Assembly (NCBI RefSeq): GCF_009792795.1
Contig: NZ_VKHQ01000005.1
Location: 62,001-126,000 of the forward strand
Length of the DNA: 64,000 nt
DNA from: Cognatiluteimonas profundi
GTDB taxonomy: Bacteria; Pseudomonadota; Gammaproteobacteria; Xanthomonadales; Xanthomonadaceae
Direction of reading: 5' to 3'
The notes under the pieces were generated by a model. That model saw nothing but the letters and a program-made list of their open reading frames with translations, made no database searches and was not told where the DNA came from. Both the position numbers and the translations under genes were made by a program. This document shows positions 62,901 to 64,000 of this stretch, piece by piece (position 1 is the stretch's first letter; each line of letters opens with the position of its first letter).

Positions 62901-63170
62901 GGGGAGGTGCGGAACATCCTGCAACCCGCACTGGCCTACTACGAGCACGAGCAGCAGGCCGGCGCCAAAGGAACCTCGTTCCGGCGTGACTATGCCTACG
63001 CCCTGTACGTCAGCGCCTTGGGTTACCCGTCTGATCGCACGAAGCGCCAGTCCGCGCTGGACAAGGCAGCGACCCTCATTGCCGGCGCATCGGCGGAAGC
63101 CAAGGCGCTACTGGACATGCGCGAGGTGTCTGGCCTGGTCGCGACAACGCGTTCGAATCCGGCAATGTAG
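59973..63170 (+). CDS. Membrane-anchored STAND (nSTAND1-type) NTPase with helical-repeat tail
   Basis: A 1065-residue protein. The N-terminus (N-P-W-L-G-L-F-S-Y, F-H-G-R-D-E-E) is typical of nSTAND1 NTPases. Walker A is G-Q-S-G-L-G-K-T-S (56-64) and Walker B L-L-I-F-D-Q-F-E-E (147-155); L-I-A-L-R-E-D-Y (about 213-220) is the sensor strand, and a winged-helix part with V-D-R-R-L-L-R and E-L-T-H-D-V-L (about 377-400) follows. After a charged coiled coil (405-440) there is one membrane helix (about 443-463), then about 600 residues of helical, TPR-like repeats. The NTPase is predicted cytosolic and the tail periplasmic. It shares a four-base overlap with the SIR2-TIR gene, suggesting a sensor and effector made together. 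Confidence 0.82.
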   Translation: MSATTGDTDVTIDPQNPWLGLFSYSEETRAYFHGRDEETGELARRVQRKLLTILFGQSGLGKTSLLRAGIVPRLRVEGYCPIYVRVDYAPESPSPSEQIKQAILRATDAAGVWTRPGAAIEGESLWEFLHHRGDLLRDADGRPLIPLLIFDQFEEVFTLAQADDTGRMRAKQFLDDLADLVENRPPAALEARIEHDDSAAEDFDFARADYRVLIALREDYLAHLEGVKGSMPSITQNRMRLARMTGPQALNAVVEPGGQLVSREVAEAIVRFVAGGSELANAEIEPSLLSLVCRELNTVRLSQGRDEISADLLAGSRDTILSEFYERALADQPAGVRRVIEDELLTESGYRESLAEERLIKALAAAGAAPDSLAKLVDRRLLRIEERLDMRRVELTHDVLCSVVLASRTLRQEREARDAAQGQLAAQQSREAATHRALVRARMVAGICAVLMVLAISSAAFGWINLGRARAAEVEAQKSRTNAEKLVSFLIEDFYNELEPTGRLDTLGKLAHMAVVYYDSLPPKLVTPQTQINRAMALVREGAALNSSGGTDAAYRNFGKAQAVFEQLRGGGHASEAVLYGLALTDYNQGYLGVVAGGNGRGTAGQLRAATDLLRPLARAPGASRRVRQLYADTLNVLSHAQPLETAVATCDEARKILVGLGALDLSDLAAASSYADTADSQARHLTSLGRLTEARALEEQVYDLADKILARRPGDLHSLADRSWAAQLLGELAQRQHDDVTAADFANKTVQAGEDEVRFNPSDLSAWQRWSTGLRQTADLQFERGEVRRAIGTLGSLVALEQDKRRPSSLGPTLWYQWIPLARLQANVGNAGGAAQSLRAYARDAAEVAAQSAPGNPRRLLMGEVARQLASSMQLLGGSSQAAFDTAVANANRVGAIVVPADDSIGNTTKHNILTGNLRTAAAAAIRLGQYHQGESLARRWLALPLDPRSGDDPQIGASQARVALAHAVARQGRAGEVRNILQPALAYYEHEQQAGAKGTSFRRDYAYALYVSALGYPSDRTKRQSALDKAATLIAGASAEAKALLDMREVSGLVATTRSNPAM

Positions 63171-63309
63171 GTCCCGGATCGCCGAGCCTGCCCGGCCCGC
63201 TGCAGCGATACCCCGCCTGCGCCCCGCTCAAGTTGCAGGAAGTGGCGCCTCCGCGCCAGCCCTACATTGATGCAGGCGTTTTTCCCAAGGCCCTTCGCGC
63301 GCCGGCTGC

Positions 63310-63315
63310 TAACCT
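63310..63315 (+). promoter_or_regulatory. Candidate -10 box (TAACCT) for recQ
   Basis: TAACCT ends six bases before the recQ ATG, the same spacing as for apaG and bioA, so the mRNA may be leaderless. It lies in the 151-base gap after the STAND gene. That gap also holds a short hairpin (TGGCGC-CTCC-GCGCCA, 63245-63260) without a T run. Confidence 0.3.
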
Positions 63316-63321
63316 AGTCGC

Positions 63322-64000
63322 ATGTCCGACGCCGCACTTGCCCAGCTCCGCCACGTTTTCGGCTACGACAGTTTCCGCGGGGAGCAGGCACGCATCGTCG
63401 ACCACGTCACCGGGGGCGGTGACGCGCTGGTGCTGATGCCGACCGGCGGCGGCAAATCCCTGTGCTACCAGCTCCCGGCCCTGCTGCGCGACGGCACGGC
63501 GATCGTCATCTCCCCGTTGATCGCGCTGATGCAGGACCAGGTCGAGGCCCTGCGCCAGCTGGGCGTGCGCGCGGCCTTCCTCAATTCCAGCCAGGACGCC
63601 GCCGAGTCGGCGGCAACCGAGCGCCAGCTGCTCGATGGCGCGCTGGACCTTGTCTATGTCGCTCCGGAGCGACTGCTGACGCCGCGGTTCCTGTCGCTGC
63701 TGGACCGCGCGCCGATTGCCTTGTTCGCCATCGACGAAGCCCACTGCGTGTCGCAATGGGGGCATGACTTCCGTCCCGAGTACCGGCAGCTGACGATGCT
63801 GCACGAGCGCTGGCCGCAGGTGCCGCGCATCGCGCTCACCGCCACCGCCGATGCGCCGACACGTCGCGAGATCATCGAGCGGCTGGCGCTGGAGGATGCG
63901 CAGCAGTTCATCAGCTCCTTCGACCGGCCCAACATCCGCTACACGGTCGTGCAGAAGCACGACAGCCGCCGCCAGCTGGAGGATTTCCTCGAGGGCCACG
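63322..64000 (+). CDS. recQ: ATP-dependent DNA helicase RecQ (3' end outside window)
   Basis: RecQ unwinds DNA in 3'-5' direction for recombination and fork repair. 226 codons are visible from M-S-D-A-A-L-A-Q-L, open to the window edge. Motif 0 is F-G-Y-D-S-F-R-G-E-Q, Walker A M-P-T-G-G-G-K-S-L-C-Y-Q, motif Ia S-P-L-I-A-L-M-Q-D-Q, the DEAH box F-A-I-D-E-A-H-C-V-S-Q-W-G-H-D-F-R-P-E-Y, motif III L-T-A-T-A-D, and F-D-R-P-N-I-R-Y begins the second RecA-like domain. The RecQ-Ct and HRDC domains lie beyond the edge. Confidence 0.97.
   Translation, partial: MSDAALAQLRHVFGYDSFRGEQARIVDHVTGGGDALVLMPTGGGKSLCYQLPALLRDGTAIVISPLIALMQDQVEALRQLGVRAAFLNSSQDAAESAATERQLLDGALDLVYVAPERLLTPRFLSLLDRAPIALFAIDEAHCVSQWGHDFRPEYRQLTMLHERWPQVPRIALTATADAPTRREIIERLALEDAQQFISSFDRPNIRYTVVQKHDSRRQLEDFLEGH

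Noticed and set aside
58591..63170. Calling the SIR2-TIR/STAND pair a Thoeris or Avs system
   Set aside because: Thoeris has separate TIR and SIR2-SLOG proteins and no STAND NTPase; Avs proteins are large soluble STAND proteins with fused nuclease or other effectors. The arrangement here fits neither.
63245..63260. Hairpin TGGCGC-CTCC-GCGCCA after the STAND gene as a terminator
   Set aside because: The stem is short and no T run follows on either strand.
57800..64000. A genomic island boundary around the SIR2-TIR/STAND genes
   Set aside because: No tRNA, integrase, direct repeats or transposase is visible, and base composition by eye is like the neighbours; recent transfer is not supported.

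Overview
The window is high-GC, densely packed chromosomal DNA from a gammaproteobacterium. It is most likely a member of the Xanthomonadaceae of the Lysobacter/Luteimonas type. The evidence is the gene order lptD-surA-pdxA-rsmA-apaG-apaH, a pilGHIJ-chpA cluster beside gshB and a tonB-like gene, and the overall codon use. No tRNA, rRNA, insertion sequence, integrase or CRISPR array was found. About 54 protein-coding genes are described. The window starts inside lptD and ends inside recQ.

Layout. Positions 2-6703 (+): the outer-membrane-biogenesis and housekeeping operon lptD-surA-pdxA-rsmA-apaG-apaH. Positions 6691-13739 (-): folA, thyA, lgt, two TPM-domain genes with lemA, terC, dgkA and gcvPB. 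Positions 13905-16509: a POT-family peptide transporter (+) meets an isoaspartyl peptidase (-) at a bidirectional terminator. Positions 16536-22077 (-): an OmpR-type two-component system followed by a MacAB-like ABC efflux system. Positions 22078-23908: a gene-poor stretch, an orphan ArsB-type transporter and the remnant of a DUF486 gene. Positions 23906-28617: an Mpo1-like gene, mazG, cysQ and nudE (-), then bioA and rsmE (+). Positions 28627-39922 (-): the whole Pil-Chp chemosensory operon that controls type IV pili, pilG-pilH-pilI-pilJ-chpA, a chpB-like gene and a chpC-like gene, behind a promoter with a perfect -35 box. Positions 40106-47312: gshB and tonB (+), then tsaB, a YoaA/DinG helicase and mrcB (-). 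Positions 47449-53845: a two-domain glycosyltransferase (+), a membrane-anchored repeat protein and relA (-), and a small secreted protein (+). Positions 53864-58447: hrpA (-) divergent from dps (+). Positions 58591-63170 (+): a translationally coupled pair made of a SIR2-like/TIR protein and a membrane-anchored STAND NTPase with a long helical-repeat tail. Positions 63322-64000 (+): the start of recQ.

The most interesting locus is the two-gene module at 58591-63170. It looks like a sensor/effector conflict (anti-phage or cell-suicide) system. The TIR domain keeps its candidate catalytic glutamate, but the SIR2-like half has lost the residues used for NAD chemistry. The partner is a predicted inner-membrane STAND ATPase. 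Other points of note are a CheB-like protein in the Pil-Chp cluster that lacks the whole Ser-His-Asp triad, with no methyltransferase gene nearby; an extra Spy/CpxP-like helical insert in the MacA-type adaptor; three genes whose -10 hexamer ends six bases before the ATG, which suggests leaderless mRNAs; and the DUF486 pseudogene.
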